A DNA stretch of 64,000 nucleotides from HGM12713 sp045593725. Lineage in GTDB: Bacteria > Bacillota > Clostridia > Oscillospirales > CAG-272. A program made the position numbers and the translations under genes. Below are positions 8,770 through 15,987 of the stretch, in pieces (the first letter of the stretch is position 1; each line of letters opens with the position of its first letter). The notes beneath the pieces are model-generated. The model was not told where the DNA came from, made no database searches, and saw only the letters and a list, made by a program, of their open reading frames with translations. The stretch is from contig JAZNXE010000008.1 in NCBI GenBank assembly GCA_045593725.1, positions 16,374 through 80,373 of the forward strand, given 5' to 3'.

Positions 8770-8976
8770 GCCAAACAATCTTAATATCCATAGTTATAGG
8801 TTTTTTCTCGTTATGGGATAACTATAGCTTTTTTCGCTATACAATTAGGCAAACTCGTTTTGGTAAAAACGCTGCTCCTGCTTGATTGTATAGAAAACCT
8901 ATGCTATGAAGAGATTGTTTGGCGACAATTGGAGTTAGCGTTTTTCGGTGCGGTAACTTCGGTTGCCGCACTTTTT
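8770..8976 (+). ncRNA. candidate structured leader RNA with terminator
   Basis: Long nested helices: 8770-8780 with 8913-8923 (11 bp), 8789-8793 with 8904-8908 (5 bp), 8796-8804 with 8894-8902 (9 bp) and 8837-8845 with 8885-8893 (9 bp). A competing local hairpin pairs 8790-8797 with 8818-8825 and is followed by six T. The inner loop (8865-8873, 8875-8878) can pair with 8931-8945, a possible pseudoknot. A terminator hairpin with a TTCG loop follows at 8948-8976, directly before the ribosome binding site. This is the layout of a riboswitch or attenuator. I recognise no known class. Confidence 0.55.
8948..8976 (+). terminator. leader terminator (attenuator) before the lipoprotein gene
   Basis: GTGCGGTAAC-TTCG-GTTGCCGCAC stem (one G-U pair) followed by TTTTTATTTT, 21 bases before the GGAGG of the downstream gene. 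A terminator here would block the gene unless it is prevented from forming. Confidence 0.8.
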
Positions 8977-9006
8977 ATTTTATTCTTATTTTTCGGAGGA
9001 AAAACC

Positions 9007-10329
9007 ATGAAAAAACTTTTAGCACTCATTTTAGCGGCACTTATGCTTTTTTCAATTACTGCCTGTACCACCACAAAAAACAATTTAGGTAGTAACGGCG
9101 ACAATACCCAAAATACTGTAAATAATCACGAAGGAGGAGATTCCAACATTCCCTCGAACAGCAACCCGTCCAATAGCGATGATGCGGTTAAAATTGGAAA
9201 AATTGTTACCGGCTATCACGAAGGATTGATGTTTATAGAAAATACCACCAATATGGGAATGCATACCATTTCCTGTATAGACAAGACGGGAAAAACTGTA
9301 TTTTCCATCGAAGCTTCTTACATTATCAGCGGTTTTCATAATGGATTGGCATTCGTGATGCGAGATAAAGCTGTTTTGTGTGATAAAACGGGAAAAATTA
9401 TTACCGCACAAGACCTTGGGGGTACGTCCTTTGACGCAGATAATCCTAAAATATTTGAAGATGGATATATTCTTGTAAATAAAACAACCACATCTTTCCA
9501 AGGTTCTGTTAACGAAATGGCTGTATTTAATAGTGACCTCGAGAAAATCGTTGATTTTTCGAGTGATCTATATAATTGGTACAACAATGATTACCAATAC
9601 AACGGAACTACATATTACAACGGATATTTGTTTGATAGAGATATTACAGGCGGTGTTTTGGATTTGAGAACAGGAGAAAGATCACAAAACCTTGCGGTAT
9701 GGGTTGAAAATATGGAGTTGAAAAATGAGACTGATTTTTGGTTAGCGGGAGAAAGATGGAATGGCACTTTTTCTACGCCAAACGGCGAGATATATTTTAT
9801 CTACGATAGAAGGGACTACCTTTCTTCAAGTGAATATCACCCTGTGATAACACCCGTCATCGACCTGAGCGAAGCAGGAGGACGTATTCGTTCAAATAAT
9901 CAAATAGGAACTGGCTTTGTTGATGGCTATGCCGCTTTGGTTTTTGAGGTAATGGATTCCGAGGTTGGTGAACGCCATTATTTCACCATTTTAGATAAAG
10001 ACGGAAATTATTGTTTTGAGCCTGTTGAGGTAGCCGGTACCATTGACGAAGTAAAAACCGAAAACGGTATTTTTGTGCTCTCAGTCGTTCCCCATAGCCG
10101 TAACGAATCCTCATATTATATTGAGGTTTACGACGTTTCAGGCAAAATCGGAGTCAAGGAATATCAAAAACCGGATACAAGCTTTTGGAGTATTGATTTT
10201 GATATCAGCGACAGCATAATTTTCATTCAATATGATGACTATAACACCTTGGGTAAAAAATGGATTGGCATTTATAAAACAGATATGCAACCGCTTTTCG
10301 ACGTGGAAATTGTTACCGATTCACAATAA
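9007..10329 (+). CDS. lipoprotein with WG-repeat-like beta segments
   Basis: A 440-residue lipoprotein of unknown function. Start at 9007 follows CGGAGG; an in-frame upstream extension lies inside the structured leader and is not accepted. Signal peptide with lipobox ITAC (Cys18 or so), an Asn/Ser/Gly-rich linker to about residue 55, then repeated beta-strand motifs such as GYHEGLMFIE, GFHNGLAFVMRDKAVLCDKTGKII and GFVDGYAALVFE. These resemble WG repeats (EGLA...DKTGK), which form propeller-like surfaces. The gene is more AT-rich than its neighbours and sits in a repeat-rich patch, which hints at acquisition. Its expression is probably gated by the attenuator upstream. Confidence 0.7.
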   Translation: MKKLLALILAALMLFSITACTTTKNNLGSNGDNTQNTVNNHEGGDSNIPSNSNPSNSDDAVKIGKIVTGYHEGLMFIENTTNMGMHTISCIDKTGKTVFSIEASYIISGFHNGLAFVMRDKAVLCDKTGKIITAQDLGGTSFDADNPKIFEDGYILVNKTTTSFQGSVNEMAVFNSDLEKIVDFSSDLYNWYNNDYQYNGTTYYNGYLFDRDITGGVLDLRTGERSQNLAVWVENMELKNETDFWLAGERWNGTFSTPNGEIYFIYDRRDYLSSSEYHPVITPVIDLSEAGGRIRSNNQIGTGFVDGYAALVFEVMDSEVGERHYFTILDKDGNYCFEPVEVAGTIDEVKTENGIFVLSVVPHSRNESSYYIEVYDVSGKIGVKEYQKPDTSFWSIDFDISDSIIFIQYDDYNTLGKKWIGIYKTDMQPLFDVEIVTDSQ

Positions 10330-10423
10330 CCCTCTAATTTCATAATTTGTCTTTCCACTGCCTTTTGCCCGCCTTTTTCCGAAAAGCTATTAACTGGGCT
10401 ATGTGGTATGATAAATGAGTAAG

Positions 10424-10463
10424 AAAAGCGCAAGTAGACCGTTTTGGTCCAACTTGCGCTTTT
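10424..10463. terminator. bidirectional intrinsic terminator
   Basis: AAAAGCGCAAGT-a-GACC / GGTC-ca-ACTTGCGCTTTT with a GTTTT loop, between the convergent lipoprotein gene and dxs. The remaining 10330-10559 sequence shows nothing else. Confidence 0.8.
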
Positions 10464-10559
10464 AGTATTATTTATTTGAAACTGTAATTAAGAGTACAAC
10501 CCCTTTGACGGACTTTTTTATCTTTAGTTAAATCGAGTAAGAATACCTAAGTATTCTGA

Positions 10560-12467
10560 TCATACGCTATCGTGTATTATATCCTTCAGCTTTTTGCAAA
10601 TGTCATTTCTTCCCACGCCTGCCATATCATATATAGAGCGTCCCTTCTCTGTGTGAGAAACAAAGCTATCGTCAGTGGCAAGAATATCATACATAATACC
10701 CATTTGTAGAAAATACCCTCTTAGCTTATCGCAGAGATTCATTCCCATGCCGCCCGAGCGTATTTCCTCCTCAAGGAACAAAACGCCTTTGACATTCTCG
10801 GGAAGACTGTTCTTAACCAGCTCGGCGCTCTCACCGTAAGGCTTTAGCATTTCAAGAAGGATAATCCCCACGGACAATCCCTCTCCCATAAGCTCATCAG
10901 CTGCCACCATTGCCTCTGCAACTATCCTTCCGTGAGTTACAATAACCGCGTCCTTCTTCTCATCCACAGAGAAATCGCGCTTGAGTCCTAGGTCCGAATA
11001 GTCGGCGTTTTTATAGAATCGGTTTATAACCTCGGCGCTTTCGCTTCCGCTGGGGTATCTCACCGCCGCGGGAGCAGAAGAAGCAAACGCCGCCGAAAGT
11101 GAAGCACGCAGTCCTTCATAGGTTATGGGTGTATAAATCACCATTTTGGGTATGTGGGAAAGAAATGCCACGTCAAAAATTCCGTGGTGGGTAGCTCCGT
11201 CCTTAGGATTAAGCCCCGCTCTGTCAATGGCTATAACCACTCCAAGCTCCTGAAGGGCTACGTCGTGAATAATATTATCGTAAGCTCTTTGCAAAAACGT
11301 AGAATATATAGCCGCGCAGGGCTTCATTCCGTTAGCCGCAAGACCCGCCGCGAAGGTAAGAGCGTGTTCCTCGGCAATTCCCACGTCAAAGAATCTGTCG
11401 GGATGCGTTGCCTTCCACTCTTCAAGTCCTGTCCCGTCGCTCATAGCTGCGGTTATGGCGCATATTTTTTCGTTTTCTCCGCCAAGTCGGGTAAGCTCAC
11501 TGCCGAAAACACCTGAAAAAGTATCCTTAATGGAAACCTTCGAGCCTGCGGGCTGCATTCCGTGAAAATCAGAAGGCTCGACCTCTGCGGGGGTATATCC
11601 TTTGCCCTTTTTGGTCTTTACGTGAACGAGAACGCTTTCGTTGAGCTTTTTTGCCTCACGGAGAAGCTTTTCCACAGCCGACAAATCATTTCCGTCAACA
11701 GGTCCGAGATAAGTAAGCCCCATATTTTCAAAATAATTAGAGCCATAAATAGCGTTTTTAAAGAAAATCTTTACGGATTTCATTCCGTTAAAGATATATT
11801 TACCCACCAAGGGTATCTTTTTTAAAAAAGAACCTGTGACACGCTTTGTTTTGAGATATCCTGAGCTTGCTCTGAGTATGGAAAGATTTTTTGCAAAGCG
11901 ACCCGTATTGCGGGATATTGACATCTCGTTTTCGTTAAGCAGGATGATGAGCTTCAGGTCCTTTCGGCAATTATTAAGCGCCTCGTGTATCATTCCTCCC
12001 GTAAAGGCACCGTCACCTACTACTGCTACCGTATAAGCGTCAGAGCCGCTTATCTTATCGGATATAGCAAATCCCAAAGCGGCAGAAAGCGAGGTTGAGC
12101 TATGTCCCGCCCCAAAGCAGTCGTGCTCACTCTCCTCCCTTTTCATAAAGCCGCTGATGCCCCCGGCGGTGCGTATGCCGTCAAATCGGTCATATCTTCC
12201 CGTAAGCATCTTATGGACGTAGCTTTGGTGTCCAACGTCAAAAATCACGTGGTCTTTGGGGGTTTCAAACACCCTGTGTATAGCCATAGTAAGCTCTACC
12301 ACGCCAAGATTTGACGCAAGATGTCCTCCGTTGTTGGAAATAACGCGGACAAGCTCTCCGCGTATCTCTGCGGCTACCCCCTCAAGCTCTTTTTGGGGAA
12401 TTGCCTTAAAATCCTCGGGAGAGCGGATATTTTTTAGATATTCTGTTTTTATACCGTTGGATGGCAC
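10560..12467 (-). CDS. dxs: 1-deoxy-D-xylulose-5-phosphate synthase
   Basis: Thiamine-diphosphate enzyme that condenses pyruvate and glyceraldehyde-3-phosphate, the first step of the MEP isoprenoid pathway. 635 residues, typical length. Seen: the substrate and cofactor motifs FDVGHQSYVHKMLTGR, GDGAFTGGMIHEALNN (ThDP/Mg site), the catalytic Glu in GIAEEHALTFAAGLAANG, and DRAGLNPKDGATHHG. Translation starts at GTG (12467) behind AGGAGG. In many Clostridia dxs sits between ispA and tlyA; here it instead follows the phosphosugar mutase gene 76 bp downstream, probably as an operon. Downstream enzymes ispE and ispA are elsewhere in the window. Confidence 0.97.
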   Translation of the reverse strand: MPSNGIKTEYLKNIRSPEDFKAIPQKELEGVAAEIRGELVRVISNNGGHLASNLGVVELTMAIHRVFETPKDHVIFDVGHQSYVHKMLTGRYDRFDGIRTAGGISGFMKREESEHDCFGAGHSSTSLSAALGFAISDKISGSDAYTVAVVGDGAFTGGMIHEALNNCRKDLKLIILLNENEMSISRNTGRFAKNLSILRASSGYLKTKRVTGSFLKKIPLVGKYIFNGMKSVKIFFKNAIYGSNYFENMGLTYLGPVDGNDLSAVEKLLREAKKLNESVLVHVKTKKGKGYTPAEVEPSDFHGMQPAGSKVSIKDTFSGVFGSELTRLGGENEKICAITAAMSDGTGLEEWKATHPDRFFDVGIAEEHALTFAAGLAANGMKPCAAIYSTFLQRAYDNIIHDVALQELGVVIAIDRAGLNPKDGATHHGIFDVAFLSHIPKMVIYTPITYEGLRASLSAAFASSAPAAVRYPSGSESAEVINRFYKNADYSDLGLKRDFSVDEKKDAVIVTHGRIVAEAMVAADELMGEGLSVGIILLEMLKPYGESAELVKNSLPENVKGVLFLEEEIRSGGMGMNLCDKLRGYFLQMGIMYDILATDDSFVSHTEKGRSIYDMAGVGRNDICKKLKDIIHDSV

Positions 12468-12501
12468 AGTATCCGTCCTCCTTTATTTTCTCTATCACGG
12501 C

Positions 12502-12530
12502 GAAAGCCGAAGCTTTTAACTTCGACTTTC
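12502..12530 (-). other. hairpin between pgcA and dxs
   Basis: GAAAG-T-CGAAG / CTTCG-G-CTTTC on the minus strand with a 7-base loop, no following U tract. It may be a processing or stability element; weak evidence. Confidence 0.35.
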
Positions 12531-12543
12531 ACATTTTTAGCTA

Positions 12544-14217
12544 TTATCCTCTTTCAAATGCGGCGCGCATTGCCGAAAGCTTTATCTCTGCGGTAGCCTT
12601 GTCCTTTGCTCTCACAGAAAAGTAGAATTTACACTTAGGCTCGGTTCCGCTGGGACGTACCGCAACCCAGCTTCCGTCAGCGAGAACAAAACGAAGAACG
12701 TTTGACGGTGGGAAGCCCTCAGCCGCCATTTCGTCGGAAAGATAATCCTCTATCTTCTCAACGGCTATATCTCCCGCTTTTTTAGGAGCGTCGTATCGAA
12801 GTCCGTCAACCAGCGCCTTTATCTTATCCGCACCGTCTATTCCCTTAAAAGCAAAATTATCAAGGGCATCAAGATAAAATCCGTGCTTAGCGTAAAGCTC
12901 CTCAAGAACGTCAAAAAGGGTCTTTCCCTGTTGGTTATAGTACGCCGTCGCCTCACAAAGCATAAGAGATGCCTGTACCGCGTCCTTGTCGCGGACAAAC
13001 TCCGAAACAAGGCATCCGTAGCTCTCCTCGTATCCAAATACAAACTGACGGTCACCCTTGGTTTCGTGCTGATATATCTTATCGCCTATAAACTTAAATC
13101 CCGTAAGTGTCTTTTCGGTAGCTACGCCGTATTCGGCACAAACTCTGTCGCCGAGGTCCGAGGTAACCACTGTATTGAACATAACACCGTTTTTGGGAAG
13201 AGTTCCCTGTGCCGCTCTCTGTGAAAGTATATACTCAAGAAGAACCGCCGCCGACTGGTTACCCGTCATACGCACGTATTCACCGTCCTTCTTTACAGCA
13301 ACACCCAAGCGGTCGCAGTCGGGGTCGGTGGTGATAACTATATCCGCATCCGCCCTCTTGGCATATTCAAACGCCAGCTTGTAAGCGCCGTCGGTCTCGG
13401 GATTGGGATTTTCTGTCTTGCTGAACTCGGTATCGGGAGCGCACTGCTCCTCTACGGGTATCACGTTGTATCCAAGTCTGCTCAGCACCTCTCTTACTGG
13501 CACGTTACCTGTACCGTGCTGGGGAGAGTAAACTATCTTTATATCCTTCTTTACGTTGGGATTGACCGATATGCTCATTACCTTTTCATAGTATTTTTCA
13601 TCTATGGAAGCATCGAGAAGCTCAATAAGCTCTCCAGCCTCTTCTCTGCTTAGGGATTTCACAGAAAGGGGGTCGGAAATCTTATTTATCTCAGCTACAA
13701 CAAGGTCGTTCACATCGGGAATGAGCTGACATCCGCGCTCGTCATAAAGCTTATATCCATTATATTCGGGGGGGTTGTGAGATGCTGTAATAACCACTCC
13801 GCCAAATGCTCCAAGCTCACGCACCGCGAAGGAAAGCTCGGGAGTGGGTCGAAGAGAGTCAAATATATACGCCTTTACTCCGTTAGCCGCAAGAACGCCC
13901 GCGGTTTCAAGACAGAACTCCACGCTGAATCGGCGGTTATCATGAGCTATAACAACTCCGCGTCTGCAAGCATCCTCTCCCGCTTTTTTTATATATTCAG
14001 CAAAGCCCTTAGTGGTCTTTCTCACAATATATTTATTTATTCTGTTAGTTCCAACACCGAGGATTCCACGAAGTCCGCCCGTGCCAAACTCTATATCGTA
14101 GAGAAATCTTTCCTTTATTTCTTTATCATTATCCGCCATAGCGAGAAGCTCTGCTCTGTCAGCCTCGTCGATATTTTTGCTCTCGCACCAGCTTTTGTAT
14201 TTTTCAATATAACTCAT
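12544..14217 (-). CDS. pgcA: alpha-phosphosugar mutase (phosphoglucomutase type)
   Basis: Interconverts hexose-1- and hexose-6-phosphates by way of a phosphoserine. The 557-residue protein shows the four domains of the superfamily in order: TASHNPPEYNGYKLY with the active Ser, the Mg loop TTDPDCDRLGV, the sugar-binding GYEESYG, and the C-terminal phosphate-binding RPSGTEPKCKFY. This matches the PgcA/Pgm2-type group of Firmicutes (glucose-phosphate specific in Bacillus). AGGAG precedes the ATG. Its promoter is at 14249-14277, and dxs follows in the same direction. Glucose versus mannose preference cannot be read from the sequence. Confidence 0.92.
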   Translation of the reverse strand: MSYIEKYKSWCESKNIDEADRAELLAMADNDKEIKERFLYDIEFGTGGLRGILGVGTNRINKYIVRKTTKGFAEYIKKAGEDACRRGVVIAHDNRRFSVEFCLETAGVLAANGVKAYIFDSLRPTPELSFAVRELGAFGGVVITASHNPPEYNGYKLYDERGCQLIPDVNDLVVAEINKISDPLSVKSLSREEAGELIELLDASIDEKYYEKVMSISVNPNVKKDIKIVYSPQHGTGNVPVREVLSRLGYNVIPVEEQCAPDTEFSKTENPNPETDGAYKLAFEYAKRADADIVITTDPDCDRLGVAVKKDGEYVRMTGNQSAAVLLEYILSQRAAQGTLPKNGVMFNTVVTSDLGDRVCAEYGVATEKTLTGFKFIGDKIYQHETKGDRQFVFGYEESYGCLVSEFVRDKDAVQASLMLCEATAYYNQQGKTLFDVLEELYAKHGFYLDALDNFAFKGIDGADKIKALVDGLRYDAPKKAGDIAVEKIEDYLSDEMAAEGFPPSNVLRFVLADGSWVAVRPSGTEPKCKFYFSVRAKDKATAEIKLSAMRAAFERG

Positions 14218-14248
14218 ATGACCTCTCCTATTAAAAAACTACCCCAAT

Positions 14249-14277
14249 ATTATATACCATTTTTTTTAATTTTTCAA
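14249..14277 (-). promoter_or_regulatory. promoter for pgcA-dxs
   Basis: Minus strand TTGAAA (14277-14272), 17 bases, TATAAT (14254-14249). Confidence 0.65.
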
Positions 14278-14370
14278 TACTAAAATACAAATTATTCAAA
14301 AAAGGAAATATTTTTTCTGTTTTTTGACCACATAGACGTCAAAAGGAGCTGAGTCATTTAGATGCAGAGA

Positions 14371-14412
14371 TTTGGTTCTCGTCGGCGTACAAAGGTACGC
14401 CAGAGAGTCAAA
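14371..14412. repeat. short palindromic element
   Basis: TTTG-gt-TCTC ... GAGA-gt-CAAA arms around a perfect hairpin GGCGTAC-AAAG-GTACGCC (14384-14401). It looks like a dispersed intergenic palindrome; only one copy is seen in this window. Confidence 0.5.
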
Positions 14413-14421
14413 ATGCGGCTA

Positions 14422-14533
14422 AAAAACACACATAAAAATCGAAATTCGCAAGAATTTCTACAAAAAACACCGCTTTACTACCAAATCCTGATAGCAAAGC
14501 GGTATTTTCTATTATTTACTTTCGTGTGTTTTT
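14422..14533. ncRNA. candidate three-way-junction structure or compound terminator
   Basis: Outer stem AAAAACACAC (14422-14431) with GTGTGTTTTT (14524-14533), enclosing hairpin GAAATTC-GCAA-GAATTTC (14441-14458, GNRA loop) and hairpin ACCGCTTT / AAAGCGGT (14469-14503). On the minus strand each 3' arm ends in a U run, so it may simply be the terminator of the Cys-rich gene. With the palindrome at 14371, this explains most of the 347-bp gap at 14218-14564. Confidence 0.45.
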
Positions 14534-14564
14534 GTTCTGCGCTAAATGAAGCAGCACCTTACTT

Positions 14565-15401
14565 TTAGCAGCCGCACTTACCGCCGTGGTCACCCTTTAG
14601 AAGGGGTACATATCCCGGAGGGCAAAATTCTGCCGTGGGGAAAGCCATATTTTTGAAAATAGCGCAAGGGTCATCCTCCTCGGGAGAGATGCACACCTTG
14701 TCGGGAACACAATATTCGGTTGCGTTTATAAGATACTGTCCCGGTCTTACTATCCTTACTACCGAGAAGATACCCAATGAAACGGTGACATACCGACCAT
14801 CGGAATCGCTGAGGTCACCGTGAATGTGGCGTCCTACGCCGTCGGGAATATCATTGCAGCAGCAACAGCAGCAACAGCAGCAATCATCCGCTTCCCTTAC
14901 CTTGCTGTTGAGAATAACGGGATCTACGACCTCTACAATTGCTGTGGGCACGTTCTTGGTCGCGCAGCAGGGCTCGGGTATTGCGCAATAGTCAGAGGCT
15001 TCCGCACTGCTCTTAAATATGCTCACGTTGCTCTCTCCGCCATAGAGTATGACTCTCTTTTCAAGCACGGCTATACCTTCAAATTCCTGACTCTTGCCAC
15101 CGCACAAGCAGGCTTCAAAGGTTATCTTAATGTAAAACTTAATTGTTACCGAGTAAAATCCGCGGTTGAATTTTATGGGGTCTATACCGATATAGGTCCA
15201 TGTGATACAAGCGTTCTTGGCACGTACGTTGGTGGTATGCTGAATTATATCGTTTCCGAAATCGGTCAGAAGCACCTTTACGTCCTCGAAACAGTCCTTA
15301 TCGCGACAGGAATCCAATATACGATTCACTTCTACACAGACCGTTTCATTTTTCGAGGTATTCTTGTCAGAAATACCGCAAGGAAATCTGCTATCTTGCA
15401 T
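14565..15401 (-). CDS. cysteine-rich protein with a nine-Cys run, unknown function
   Basis: A 278-residue soluble protein with no signal peptide or membrane segment. Cysteines are unusually frequent, and a block of nine consecutive Cys lies near residues 173-181, encoded by a TGC/TGT trinucleotide tract at about 14854-14880. The C-terminus ends GGKCGC. The N-terminal half (RILDSCRDKDCFEDVKVLLTDFG, FNRGFYSVTIKFYIKITFEAC) looks like a conserved beta-rich domain, and I have the impression of similar proteins in spore-forming Clostridia, but cannot name the family. Disulfide-rich coat or envelope protein is a guess. Strong AAGGAGG site; own promoter at 15444-15472. Confidence 0.6.
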   Translation of the reverse strand: MQDSRFPCGISDKNTSKNETVCVEVNRILDSCRDKDCFEDVKVLLTDFGNDIIQHTTNVRAKNACITWTYIGIDPIKFNRGFYSVTIKFYIKITFEACLCGGKSQEFEGIAVLEKRVILYGGESNVSIFKSSAEASDYCAIPEPCCATKNVPTAIVEVVDPVILNSKVREADDCCCCCCCCCNDIPDGVGRHIHGDLSDSDGRYVTVSLGIFSVVRIVRPGQYLINATEYCVPDKVCISPEEDDPCAIFKNMAFPTAEFCPPGYVPLLKGDHGGKCGC

Positions 15402-15443
15402 AATCGTTCCTCCTTAAGAATTTGAGCGTGGCTCTTCCTTAAC

Positions 15444-15472
15444 ATAATATGCACAAGGTGCTAATTTGACAA
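15444..15472 (-). promoter_or_regulatory. promoter for the Cys-rich gene
   Basis: Minus strand TTGTCA (15472-15467), 17 bases, TATTAT (15449-15444). The -10 can also be read as CATATTAT, which fits the CATAnnnT pattern of mother-cell sporulation sigma factors; the sequence does not decide. Confidence 0.5.
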
Positions 15473-15508
15473 TCCGAGAAAAAACTTTTATAAAAACGAA
15501 AAAAGTAC

Positions 15509-15536
15509 TTGACAATTTCAAAAAATATAGTATAAT
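15509..15536 (+). promoter_or_regulatory. strong promoter of the tRNA-Leu locus
   Basis: Consensus TTGACA (15509-15514), 16 bases, consensus TATAAT (15531-15536). The transcript would begin with a GTTGC-GAAA-GCAAC tetraloop hairpin (15543-15556). Confidence 0.8.
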
Positions 15537-15562
15537 AGTGATGTTGCGAAAGCAACAGACTC

Positions 15563-15589
15563 TATACGCGAGAGTGGCGGAACTGGCAG
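15563..15589 (+). pseudogene. truncated 5' copy of tRNA-Leu
   Basis: These 27 bases are identical to 15731-15757, the four leader bases plus the first 22 or so nucleotides of the intact tRNA-Leu (acceptor 5' strand and part of the D arm). The copy then diverges abruptly, so it cannot fold as a tRNA. See the finding on the insert. Confidence 0.8.
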
Positions 15590-15720
15590 CTTCGAAAACG
15601 AGCGCGCCCTGTGGGCGATAAAGCGAGTTTGAGAAGGCGCACAAACAAGGAGTATGGGACACGGCAGTGTCATAGACGACTATGTTTGAAGCCGTATCGC
15701 GGGCGCGGCTGCCTTAAAAG
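15590..15720 (+). ncRNA. structured insert between tRNA-Leu repeats
   Basis: Helix CTTC-GA-AAAC (15590-15599) with GTTT-GA-GAAG (15627-15636), a tandem GA internal loop, encloses CGCCC / GGGCG (15605-15617). A second helix GGC-gca-CAAAC (15636-15646) with GTTTG-aa-GCC (15684-15693) encloses two tetraloop hairpins, GACAC-GGCA-GTGTC (15658-15671) and CATAG-ACGA-CTATG (15671-15684). AGCCG / CGGCT (15690-15710) is an alternative. No coding frame. It is transcribed with the tRNA if the upstream promoter is used. Class unknown. Confidence 0.45.
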
Positions 15721-15735
15721 CCAAAAATAATATAC

Positions 15736-15819
15736 GCGAGAGTGGCGGAACTGGCAGACGCGCACGTTTGAGGGGCGTGTGGTTACACCGTACGGGTTCA
15801 AGTCCCGTTTCTCGCACCA
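15736..15819 (+). tRNA. tRNA-Leu (anticodon GAG)
   Basis: Acceptor GCGAGAG pairs with TTCTCGC. Anticodon stem CACGT / GCGTG has T33, anticodon GAG and G37. There is a variable arm of the leucine type, T-loop GTTCAAGTC, and an encoded CCA end. It reads CUC/CUU codons. Length 84. Confidence 0.95.
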
Positions 15820-15822
15820 AAA

Positions 15823-15856
15823 AACAGGAGATACCGTTTGGTATCTCCTGTTTTTT
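15823..15856 (+). terminator. terminator of the tRNA-Leu transcript
   Basis: AACAGGAGATACC-GTTT-GGTATCTCCTGTT followed by six T. Confidence 0.9.
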
Positions 15857-15987
15857 GTCTGATACCGCCGACAAATAAGCTATGTGGCTTTTGTCCCTAA
15901 TATAAAAATATAAATTTACAAAATAATAAACATTTTTTCTATATTTTATGTTATAATTATTTAACTGTTTACATTAGGGGGCACAAA

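Noticed and set aside
8770..8976. 6S RNA or retron msr-msd identity for the long-range inverted repeats
   Set aside because: The helix is strongly asymmetric (32 nt unpaired on one side only), unlike 6S RNA, and no reverse transcriptase gene is near.
8860..9006. In-frame N-terminal extension of the lipoprotein at 9007 (a hydrophobic 49-residue leader)
   Set aside because: It lies wholly inside the structured leader and terminator, has no ribosome binding site, and the internal start has both GGAGG and a normal lipoprotein signal peptide.
14362..14568. 68-residue plus-strand reading frame
   Set aside because: It runs across a palindrome and several hairpins, has no homologous feel, and ends over the Cys-rich gene; better explained as structured non-coding sequence.
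15680..15874. Minus-strand reading frame containing RETGLEPVRCNHTPLKRARLPVPPLS
   Set aside because: It is the antisense of the tRNA-Leu gene, a well-known source of spurious protein calls.
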